DNA of 11,757 nt from DATMGU01 sp035555315 (lineage in GTDB: Bacteria; Pseudomonadota; Alphaproteobacteria; ATCC43930; CGMCC-115725), in assembly GCA_035555315.1 (NCBI GenBank), contig DATMGU010000096.1:1-11757 (forward strand), read 5' to 3'. A program made the position numbers and the translations under genes. Within the stretch, counting starts at the first letter, position 1. Every line of letters begins with the position of its first letter. Under the pieces are notes generated by a model. That model worked only from the letters and a program-made list of their open reading frames with translations, searched no databases and was not told the origin of the DNA. This document shows positions 6,095 to 11,757 of the stretch, piece after piece.

Positions 6095-7048
6095 TTGATC
6101 CCGTTTATCGCCGGCCGGCTGGCGGCACTCGTCCTCACGGTGCTCGCGGCGGCGCTGGTCGTGTTTCTGGTGCTCGAAGTGCTGCCCGGCGATCCGGCGT
6201 CGATCATGCTGGGCGTCAGTGCGCGGCCGGATACCCTGGCGGCCTTGCACCAGCAATTGGGGCTGGATAGACCGGCCTGGCTGCGCTTCTTCAGCTGGAT
6301 CGGCCATCTCGCGATCGGCGATTTCGGCACGAGCTATACCTACAACGTGCCGGTCGCCGAACTCCTCGGACAGCGTGTCATGGTCAGCCTGCCGCTCGCC
6401 GTCATGGCGATCACCCTGTCGACCGCCATCGCCATTCCGACCGGCGTGTTCGCGGCGGCGCGGCGCGGCCGGGCCGGCGATCTCGCGGTGATGGGGGTGG
6501 CGCAGATCGGCGTCGCGGTACCGAATTTCTGGCTGGGCCTGCTGCTGATCCTGCTGTTCGCGGTCAAGCTCGCCTGGCTGCCGGCCAGCGGCTTCGCCGG
6601 CTGGGATCACGGCCTCTGGCCGGGCATCCGGTCGTTGCTGCTGCCCGCCATCGCCCTGGCACTGCCCCAGGCGGCGATCCTCGCCCGCGTCACCCGCTCC
6701 TCCGTGCTGGAAACCCTGGGCGAGGATTTTGTACGGACGGCGCGCGCCAAGGGCCTGACGCGCGGTGCCGCGCTGTGGCGGCACGCGGTGCCGAACGCGC
6801 TCATTCCCGTGGTCACCATCATGGGGCTGCAATTCTCCTTCCTGCTGGCGGGGACGATCATCATCGAGAACGTCTTCACCCTGCCCGGGCTGGGCCGGCT
6901 GATCTTTCAGGCGATCGCCCAACGCGATCTGATCGTCGTCCAGGACCTGGTCGTGCTGCTGGCGGCGAGTGTCATCCTGGTCAATTTCCTGGTCGACCTC
7001 GCCTATGCCGCCCTCGATCCGCGCCTGTCGCGGGGCGGCAGTCGATGA
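6095..7048 (+). CDS. ABC transporter permease, DppB/OppB-like
   Basis: A 317-residue inner-membrane permease of the peptide/nickel importer family. It has an N-terminal helix (about 9-29) followed by LPGDPA (30-35) and LGLDRPAWLRFFSW, the typical periplasmic region, then a five-helix BPD_transp_1 domain. The cytoplasmic EAA-type loop, which docks on the ATPases, is RTARAKGL (214-221) with HAVPN (230-234). IENVFTLPGLGRLI (257-270) and the C-terminal DLAYAALDPRL (301-311) are family hallmarks. The start is read as TTG 6095: homologues begin with a similar short lead (xxFIxxRL), GGCGGGG lies 4 nt upstream, and no ATG or GTG is in frame between this point and the preceding stop. It overlaps the next gene by 4 nt (ATGA), indicating translational coupling. 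It pairs with the following permease to form the translocation pore. Confidence 0.93.
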   Translation: MIPFIAGRLAALVLTVLAAALVVFLVLEVLPGDPASIMLGVSARPDTLAALHQQLGLDRPAWLRFFSWIGHLAIGDFGTSYTYNVPVAELLGQRVMVSLPLAVMAITLSTAIAIPTGVFAAARRGRAGDLAVMGVAQIGVAVPNFWLGLLLILLFAVKLAWLPASGFAGWDHGLWPGIRSLLLPAIALALPQAAILARVTRSSVLETLGEDFVRTARAKGLTRGAALWRHAVPNALIPVVTIMGLQFSFLLAGTIIIENVFTLPGLGRLIFQAIAQRDLIVVQDLVVLLAASVILVNFLVDLAYAALDPRLSRGGSR

Positions 7049-7890
7049 GTGGGCCGGTGAAGCGCCTCGGCACCTTGCGGCGCAGCGCCAGCCTGCTGCT
7101 GGGCGGCGCCATCACCCTCACCGTGGTCGCGATGGCGCTGGTCTCGCTGGTCTGGACGCCCTATTCGCCGACCGGCATGGACATCATCCACAAGCTGGCG
7201 CTGCCTTCCCTGGCGCATCCGCTGGGCACCGATCCGTTCGGCCGGGACGTGCTGTCGATGATCATGGTCGGCGCCCGCAACTCGATCATGGTCTCGCTGG
7301 TCGCGGTCGCCGTCGGCGCCGGGCTGGGCGTCCCGCTGGGCGCCCTCGCCGCCGCCCGGGGTGGCTGGATCGACGATCTGGTGATGCGCTTCACCGATCT
7401 CACCTTCGCCTTCCCCGCCCTGCTGACCGCGGTGATGATCACCGCCCTGGCCGGTCCGGGCGCCGTCAACGCGATGGCGGCGATCGGCCTCTTTACCATG
7501 CCGGTCTTCGCCCGGCTGACCCGTGGCGGCGCGCTCGGCCTGTGGAAGCGCGACTTCGTGTTGGCCGCCCGGACCGCCGCCAAGGGCGACATCGCGATCA
7601 CCATCGAACACGTGCTGCCGAATATCCTGGGCATCCTGATCGTGCAGGCGACCATCCAGTTCGCCCTGGCGATCATCGCCGAGGCCGGCCTCTCCTATGT
7701 CGGGCTCGGCACCCAGCCGCCGCAGCCGAGCTGGGGCAAGATGCTGAACGACGCGCAGACCTACATCTATTCGGCACCGCGCCTGGCGATCTTCCCGGGC
7801 CTTGCCATCACCCTGTCGGTGCTGGGGCTGAACCTCCTGGGCGACGGGCTGCGCGATCTGCTCGACCCGCGCATCCGCCGGGAGCGCTAG
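7045..7890 (+). CDS. ABC transporter permease, DppC/OppC-like
   Basis: A 281-residue inner-membrane permease and partner of the preceding DppB-like protein. After an N-terminal helix (about 17-37) it has the family motif HPLGTDPFGRDVLS (58-71), then the multi-helix transport domain. The EAA-type loop is AARTAAKGD (174-182) with EHVLPN (188-193). GLGTQPPQPSWGKML (220-234) and the C-terminal LNLLGDGLRDLLDPR (262-276) are hallmarks of DppC/OppC proteins. ATG 7045 overlaps the upstream TGA (ATGA), and a Shine-Dalgarno sequence is not prominent, as expected for coupled translation. The next gene follows after 3 nt. The protein is complete and ordinary for its family. Ligand specificity is set mainly by the binding protein and cannot be read here. 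Confidence 0.93.
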   Translation: MSGPVKRLGTLRRSASLLLGGAITLTVVAMALVSLVWTPYSPTGMDIIHKLALPSLAHPLGTDPFGRDVLSMIMVGARNSIMVSLVAVAVGAGLGVPLGALAAARGGWIDDLVMRFTDLTFAFPALLTAVMITALAGPGAVNAMAAIGLFTMPVFARLTRGGALGLWKRDFVLAARTAAKGDIAITIEHVLPNILGILIVQATIQFALAIIAEAGLSYVGLGTQPPQPSWGKMLNDAQTYIYSAPRLAIFPGLAITLSVLGLNLLGDGLRDLLDPRIRRER

Positions 7891-7893
7891 GCG

Positions 7894-8907
7894 ATGGCCA
7901 TCCCAGTTCCTGGCCCGTTGCTCGAACTCCAAGATCTCAAGGTCGTCCTGCCGACCGCCGGCGGCCCGGCGCCGATCCTCGCCGGCATCTCGTTCAGCCT
8001 CCGGCGCGGCGAGACGCTGGGCCTGGTCGGCGAGTCCGGCTGCGGCAAGTCGGTAACCGCCCTGGCCATCATGGGCCTGCTGCCGCCCCGCGCGGCGACG
8101 TCCGGCGCCGTGCTGTTCGACGGCCGGAACCTGCTGACGACGGACGAGCCGACCCTGTGCGGGCTGCGCGGCCGGCGCATCGGCATGATCTTTCAAGAAC
8201 CGATGACCGCGCTCAACCCGGTCCGCAGCATCGGCGCCCAGGTGGCCGAGGGCTTGCTGCTGCATCTGCGCCTCGGCCGCGCGGAGGCGGAGGCGCGCAC
8301 CCGCCGGGTGCTGGATCGGGTCGGCCTGCCGGCGCCGCGCTTCTCGCCCGACCTCTACCCGCATCAGCTCTCCGGCGGGCAGCGCCAGCGGGTGATGATC
8401 GCCATGGCGCTCGCCCTTGAGCCGGATCTGCTGATCGCCGACGAGCCGACCACCGCGCTGGACGTCACGATCCAGGCGCAGATCCTCGACCTCCTCGGCA
8501 GCGTGGTCGACGAGACCGGCATGGCGCTGATGCTGATCACCCATGATCTGGGCGTCGTCGCCGAGATGACCGAGCGGGTCATGGTGATGTATTCGGGCGG
8601 CGTCGTGGAGGCGGGCGCCACGCCGGATGTGTTCGGCCGTGTGACGCATCCCTATACGCAAGGCCTGTTCGCGGCCTCGCCCCACGCCATGACCGGCCCG
8701 ACGCGGACACCGGACGGCAGGCGCCGGCGGTTGAACGCGATCGGCGGCCAAGTGCCCGATCCGCGGCACCGCCCGCCCGGCTGCGCCTTCGCCGAACGCT
8801 GTCCCCGGGTCGCCGAGGATTGCCGGCGGGTGCCCCCGACCCTCGCCGCCGGAGCCGGCCCCGGCGGTCATGCCGCCGCCTGCTTCCATCCGATCGTGGC
8901 ACCATGA
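7894..8907 (+). CDS. ABC transporter ATP-binding protein, DppD/OppD-like
   Basis: A 337-residue cytoplasmic ATPase of the importer. All nucleotide-binding motifs are intact: Walker A GESGCGKS (46-53), Q-loop Gln101, signature LSGGQRQR (159-166), Walker B DLLIADE (178-184) with the catalytic Glu184, and H-loop His217. The C-terminal oligopeptide/dipeptide extension holds THPYTQGLFAASP (251-263) and a cysteine cluster at 297, 303, 310 and 330. Such cysteines have been reported to bind an iron-sulfur cluster in some DppD-type ATPases; whether they do so here is inference. ATG 7894 follows the permease stop by 3 nt, with GGGAG about 10 nt upstream inside the permease gene. The 3' end overlaps the second ATPase gene by 4 nt (ATGA). 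The two ATPases likely form a heterodimer. Confidence 0.93.
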   Translation: MAIPVPGPLLELQDLKVVLPTAGGPAPILAGISFSLRRGETLGLVGESGCGKSVTALAIMGLLPPRAATSGAVLFDGRNLLTTDEPTLCGLRGRRIGMIFQEPMTALNPVRSIGAQVAEGLLLHLRLGRAEAEARTRRVLDRVGLPAPRFSPDLYPHQLSGGQRQRVMIAMALALEPDLLIADEPTTALDVTIQAQILDLLGSVVDETGMALMLITHDLGVVAEMTERVMVMYSGGVVEAGATPDVFGRVTHPYTQGLFAASPHAMTGPTRTPDGRRRRLNAIGGQVPDPRHRPPGCAFAERCPRVAEDCRRVPPTLAAGAGPGGHAAACFHPIVAP

Positions 8908-9884
8908 CTGACCAACACGCCATGACCAGCCTGCTTACCGTCACCGATCTCGTCCGGGAATACACCCTGCCGCGCGGCAGTCTGTTCGCGCCGGCGCCCC
9001 GGCTGCGCGTGCTGCATGGCGTCAGCATCGCGCTCGATGCCGGCGACAGCCTGGCGATCGTCGGCGAATCCGGCTGCGGCAAATCCACCCTGGCGCGGGC
9101 GGTGATGGCGCTGGAGCGGCCGCAATCCGGCAAGATCCACCTCAAGGGCCAGGATCTCTTCGCGCTCTCGCGGGCGGAGCTGCGGGTGGCGCGCCGGCAT
9201 TTCCAGGCGGTGTTCCAGGATCCCTACGGCTCGCTCGATCCGCGCCATACGGTCGGTCGCATCGTCGCCGAGCCGATCGCTTCGCTGGAGCCGGAAACCA
9301 GCGCCGAGACGCGCCGGCGGCGGGTCGCCGAGATGCTCGACGCGGTCGGGTTGCCCGCCGCGGCGGCCGGCAAATACCCACATGAATTCTCCGGCGGGCA
9401 GCGCCAGCGCATCGCCATCGCCCGGGCGCTGGTCACCCGGCCGGATCTGATCGTCGCCGACGAGGCGGTCTCCGCCCTCGACGTCTCGGTCCAGGCGCAG
9501 GTGCTGAACCTGCTGATGGATCTGCAGGAGCGGTTCGGCCTCGCCTATCTGTTCATCAGCCATGATCTGGGCGTGGTCCGCTGCCTGACCGACCGGGTCG
9601 CGGTGATGTTCCTCGGCCGGATCGTCGAGGAAGGGCCGACCGACACGGTTTTCTCCCGGCCGCTGCACCCCTATACCCGCGCGCTGGTCGAGGCCATTCC
9701 ACGGCCGGATATGACCCGCCGGCGCGATCGGGCAGCCCTGCCCGCCGAGGCGCCGACACTCGCCACCGGCATCGGCTGTCCCTTCGCCTCCCGCTGCCCG
9801 CTCGTCGAGCAACGCTGCCGCGACGAGGCGCCGGTCCTGCGCCCCGCCCTTGATGGCGTAAAAGTCGCATGCCACCTGGCTTGA
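8904..9884 (+). CDS. ABC transporter ATP-binding protein, DppF/OppF-like
   Basis: A 326-residue second ATPase subunit. Walker A is GESGCGKS (54-61), the Q-loop is FQDPYGSLDPR (104-114, typical of DppF/OppF), the signature is FSGGQRQR (162-169), Walker B is DLIVADE (181-187) and the H-loop is His220. The C-terminal extension has LHPYTRALVEAIP (254-266) and cysteines at 292, 298, 305 and 323, mirroring those of its partner. ATG 8904 overlaps the stop of the preceding ATPase gene (ATGA) and has no obvious Shine-Dalgarno sequence, so coupling is likely. A second ATG seven codons in (8922) is a possible alternative. A small hairpin sits just downstream, and the amidase gene starts 56 nt later. Confidence 0.93.
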   Translation: MTDQHAMTSLLTVTDLVREYTLPRGSLFAPAPRLRVLHGVSIALDAGDSLAIVGESGCGKSTLARAVMALERPQSGKIHLKGQDLFALSRAELRVARRHFQAVFQDPYGSLDPRHTVGRIVAEPIASLEPETSAETRRRRVAEMLDAVGLPAAAAGKYPHEFSGGQRQRIAIARALVTRPDLIVADEAVSALDVSVQAQVLNLLMDLQERFGLAYLFISHDLGVVRCLTDRVAVMFLGRIVEEGPTDTVFSRPLHPYTRALVEAIPRPDMTRRRDRAALPAEAPTLATGIGCPFASRCPLVEQRCRDEAPVLRPALDGVKVACHLA

Positions 9885-9894
9885 ACCGAGCCTC

Positions 9895-9909
9895 GGCTAC
9901 GCGCTAGCC
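9895..9909 (+). repeat. Short hairpin between ATPase and amidase genes
   Basis: GGCTA (9895-9899) and TAGCC (9905-9909) form a 5-bp stem with a CGCGC loop, 10 nt after the ATPase stop codon. A C-run rather than a T-run follows, so it is not a convincing terminator. A short palindrome, CCGAG-C-CTCGG (9886-9896), overlaps its start. It might mark an mRNA processing or stability element that uncouples amidase expression, or be chance. Confidence 0.25.
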
Positions 9910-9940
9910 TCCCCCCGTCGCATAGGAAACCGCCCGCATC

Positions 9941-11326
9941 ATGACCCATCTCGCCGATCTCTCCGCCGTCGATCTGGTGACCGCCTACCGGGCGAAACGA
10001 CTCTCGCCGGTCGCGGTGGCGGAGGCGGTGCTGGCGCGGATCGAGGCGTGGGAGCCCAAGCTCAACGCGACCTACGCGCTCGATCCCGAGGGGGCCATGG
10101 CGGCGGCGCGGGCGGCGGAAGCCCGCTGGCAGCGCCAGGCGCCGATCGGCCCGCTCGACGGCGTGCCGATCACCATCAAGGAGAACATCGCCACCAAGGG
10201 CACGCCGATTCCGCTCGGCACGGCGGCGACCCTGCTGGTGCCGGCCGCCGCCGACGCGCCCCCTTCGGCGCGGGTGCGCGAGGCCGGCGCGGTCATCCTG
10301 GGCAAGACCACCATGCCGGATTACGGCATGCTGTCCTCCGGGCTGTCGAGCTTCCACCCGCTCGCCCGCAACCCCTGGGATCTCACGCGTGGGCCCGGCG
10401 GGTCGAGCGCCGGGGCGGGTGCCGCCGGGGCCGCCGGCTATGGCCCCCTGCATATCGGCACGGATATCGGCGGCTCGGTCCGGCTGCCCGCCGGCTGGTG
10501 CGGGTTGGTCGGCCTCAAGCCCAGCAACGGGCGGATCCCGATCGATCCGCCCTATTACGGCCGGGTCGCCGGGCCGATGACGCGGACCGTCGCCGATACC
10601 GCCCTGCTGATGCAGGTGCTGTCCGCCCCGGACTGGCACGACCATATGAGCCTGCCGCCGGCCTCCATCCCGTGGCAGCAGTTGGACCGCGACGTGAAGG
10701 GCCTCAAGATTGGCTTGTGGCTGGATGCCGGGTTCGGCCTGCCGCTCGACCCGGAAATCCGCGCGGCGGTCGAGGCGGCGGCGCGGGCCTTCGCCGATGC
10801 CGGTGCGATCGTCGAGCCGGTGAAGCCCTTCCTCACCCCCGGCATGCTGATCGGCCTCGACAAGTTCTGGCGCACCCGGTCCTGGTCCGATATCGGCGCC
10901 TTGCCGGCGGAACGGCGCGCCACGGTGCTGCCCTTCATCCGCGAGTGGGCGGAGGGCGGCGCCGATCTCTCCGGTCTGGAGGTCTATCGCGGCTTCAGCC
11001 AGATCATCGAGATGCGCGTCGCCGCCCTCGCCGCCTGCCAGCCCTATGATTTCGTGCTGTCGCCGACCTCCCCGATCGCCGCCTTCCCGGCGGAGCTGGC
11101 GAGCCCGACCGACGACGTCGCAAGACCGCTGGAACATATCGGCTTCACCGTCGCCTTCAACATGTCGGAACAGCCCGCCGTCTCGGTGAATTGCGGCTAC
11201 ACCGCCACCGGCCTGCCCATCGGCCTGCAGATCATCGGCGCCCGCTTCGACGATCTGGGCGTGCTCCAGATGGCCAAGGCGTACGAGGGAATGCGCCCGG
11301 CGCAAAAGGCGTGGCCGAGTTTCTAA
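9941..11326 (+). CDS. Amidase-signature (AS) family hydrolase
   Basis: A 461-residue enzyme of the amidase signature family, a normal length. The full Ser-cisSer-Lys triad is visible: Lys80 in PITIKEN (76-82), cis-Ser155 in GPGGSSAG (151-158), and nucleophile Ser179 in GTDIGGSVRLPA (173-184). The 24-residue spacing between the two serines is the usual one. LDGVPITIKEN and the C-terminal GLPIGLQIIG are also typical. The family hydrolyses amide (sometimes ester) bonds, releasing ammonia or an amine and a carboxylic acid. No signal peptide is seen, so it should act in the cytoplasm. Its place 56 nt after the importer genes suggests it hydrolyses the imported compound; the substrate is unknown. 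A GatA role is unlikely because no gatB or gatC is adjacent and the context is catabolic. ATG 9941 has only a weak, distant AGGAAA. Confidence 0.92.
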   Translation: MTHLADLSAVDLVTAYRAKRLSPVAVAEAVLARIEAWEPKLNATYALDPEGAMAAARAAEARWQRQAPIGPLDGVPITIKENIATKGTPIPLGTAATLLVPAAADAPPSARVREAGAVILGKTTMPDYGMLSSGLSSFHPLARNPWDLTRGPGGSSAGAGAAGAAGYGPLHIGTDIGGSVRLPAGWCGLVGLKPSNGRIPIDPPYYGRVAGPMTRTVADTALLMQVLSAPDWHDHMSLPPASIPWQQLDRDVKGLKIGLWLDAGFGLPLDPEIRAAVEAAARAFADAGAIVEPVKPFLTPGMLIGLDKFWRTRSWSDIGALPAERRATVLPFIREWAEGGADLSGLEVYRGFSQIIEMRVAALAACQPYDFVLSPTSPIAAFPAELASPTDDVARPLEHIGFTVAFNMSEQPAVSVNCGYTATGLPIGLQIIGARFDDLGVLQMAKAYEGMRPAQKAWPSF

Positions 11327-11343
11327 GCCAGCCCTAACCTGCT

Positions 11344-11383
11344 CCTCTCCGCCGGCGGGGCGGAGAGGCCGGGTGAGGTGGGG
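11344..11383 (+). repeat. REP-like hairpin element, copy 1
   Basis: CCTCTCCGCC (11344-11353) and GGCGGAGAGG (11359-11368) make a perfect 10-bp stem with a 5-nt loop. The tail GGGTGAGGTGGGG follows at 11371-11383. The hairpin lies 17 nt after the amidase stop and could also help end or protect that transcript. It has the look of repetitive extragenic palindromic (REP) sequences. A second copy in opposite orientation lies about 120 bp away. Confidence 0.75.
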
Positions 11384-11504
11384 TATTTCCGGCACAAGGA
11401 CGATCGCCCACCGCGCACCGCCGATGATCCCGTTGTTTCAAAAGCCGAATGACCGAATAGCCGCGAGGTGCCATCGATGTTTCCGTGTCGAGGCCAGTGC
11501 CGTC

Positions 11505-11545
11505 CCCCACCTCACCCAACCTCTCCGCCCCCAGGGGCGGAGAGG
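11505..11545 (-). repeat. REP-like hairpin element, copy 2 (inverted)
   Basis: This is the reverse-orientation partner of the copy at 11344. The tail is read here as CCCCACCTCACCC (11505-11517), the exact reverse complement of the copy 1 tail. The hairpin is CCTCTCCGCCCC (11520-11531) with GGGGCGGAGAGG (11534-11545), a perfect 12-bp stem with a 2-nt gap (in practice a small 4-nt loop). Together the copies form a REPIN-like doublet with tails facing inward. No RAYT transposase gene is in the window. Confidence 0.75.
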
Positions 11546-11615
11546 AGTAGAGTGGGTCGCGATCAGACAGTCCGACGAGTCGCAATGATCCTCCAATCAG
11601 CGATGACCCCGTCCC

Positions 11616-11757
11616 TCACGGCGGGTCGCTGCCCGTGGCGGTGCCGCGCGGTCTCAGCCCGGCGAACCGATCGCCCGAAAAGACGGAGCGCAGATACGCC
11701 ACGGCATCGGCCCGATGCGCCGCGTAGTCGGAGGTCGAGAACGGATCTTCCGGAACC
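11616..11757 (-). CDS. Unrecognised gene, C-terminal fragment
   Basis: On the minus strand a frame is open from the window edge to TGA at 11618-11616, giving 46 residues with no start inside the window. The sequence reads DPFSTSDYAAHRADAVAYLR and then SVFSGDRFAGLRPRG, with a short polar tail ending GSDPP. It has a balanced protein-like composition, and its stop falls in the gap after the REP doublet, as expected for a gene convergent with the amidase. I do not recognise the family. It is short, so it could be a chance open frame in GC-rich DNA. Confidence 0.5.
   Translation of the reverse strand, partial: VPEDPFSTSDYAAHRADAVAYLRSVFSGDRFAGLRPRGTATGSDPP

Noticed and set aside
7003..8889. Long antisense open frame (628 codons) across permease and ATPase genes
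   Set aside because: It spans two genes on the other strand with complete family motifs, and its own composition is low-complexity Arg/Gly/His/Gln without any domain.
9671..11395. Long antisense open frame (574 codons) opposite the amidase gene
   Set aside because: It is a shadow of the amidase gene in GC-rich DNA, with no recognisable motif, and runs into the REP element.
11373..11588. Short open frame (71 codons) between the REP-like copies
   Set aside because: It begins and ends inside repeat sequence, has no ribosome-binding site and no protein-like pattern.
1..11757. CRISPR array, tRNA, rRNA, transposase or phage genes
   Set aside because: I searched by eye for regular spaced repeats, tRNA-like cloverleaf ends and transposase or integrase motifs and found none.

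Overview
The window comes from a GC-rich genome with strong G/C third-position codon bias. The gene content (ChrA-type transporter, Dpp/Opp-type ABC operon, proline racemase superfamily enzyme, and small proteins of the kind seen in Rhodospirillales/Rhizobiales) suggests an Alphaproteobacterium. This is an inference from protein character, not a database match. The genes look mostly like ordinary chromosomal catabolic and transport genes. I see no transposase, integrase, CRISPR array, tRNA or rRNA.

Layout. (1) 1-1275: the 3' end of a chromate transporter gene (+) converges on an SPFH/band 7 gene (-) whose core resembles eukaryotic HIR (hypersensitive-induced response) proteins. (2) 1276-1413: a divergent promoter region with a 9-bp inverted repeat and a related direct repeat. 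(3) 1414-3188: two co-directional genes, a divergent short-chain dehydrogenase/reductase lacking the catalytic lysine, and a proline racemase superfamily enzyme with a Ser/Cys active-site pair (hydroxyproline epimerase or dehydratase type). (4) 3189-4446: three small uncharacterised genes separated by lower-GC intergenic DNA, including a cluster of DnaA-box-like sequences with AT-rich spacers. (5) 4552-11326: a six-gene cluster encoding a complete peptide/nickel-type (Dpp/Opp family) ABC importer (binding protein, two permeases, two ATPases), followed by an amidase-signature hydrolase. (6) 11327-11615: no gene, but two inverted REP-like hairpins (a REPIN-like doublet). (7) 11616-11757: the 3' end of an unrecognised gene on the minus strand that continues past the window.

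How they may work together. The ABC cluster is tightly packed: ATGA overlaps join permease 1 to permease 2 and ATPase 1 to ATPase 2, and 3 nt separate permease 2 from ATPase 1. It should import a peptide or other amide-bearing small molecule, and the cytoplasmic amidase could then hydrolyse it. The SDR and proline-racemase-like pair could handle a hydroxyproline-like or related imino acid. A link between this pair and the importer, about 1.4 kb downstream, is possible but speculative. I did not find a clearly novel multi-gene defence or mobile system. The points most worth following are the lysine-less SDR paired with a Ser/Cys racemase-family enzyme, the HIR-like SPFH protein, the DnaA-box-like cluster, the REP doublet and the 18-bp duplication over the binding-protein stop codon.
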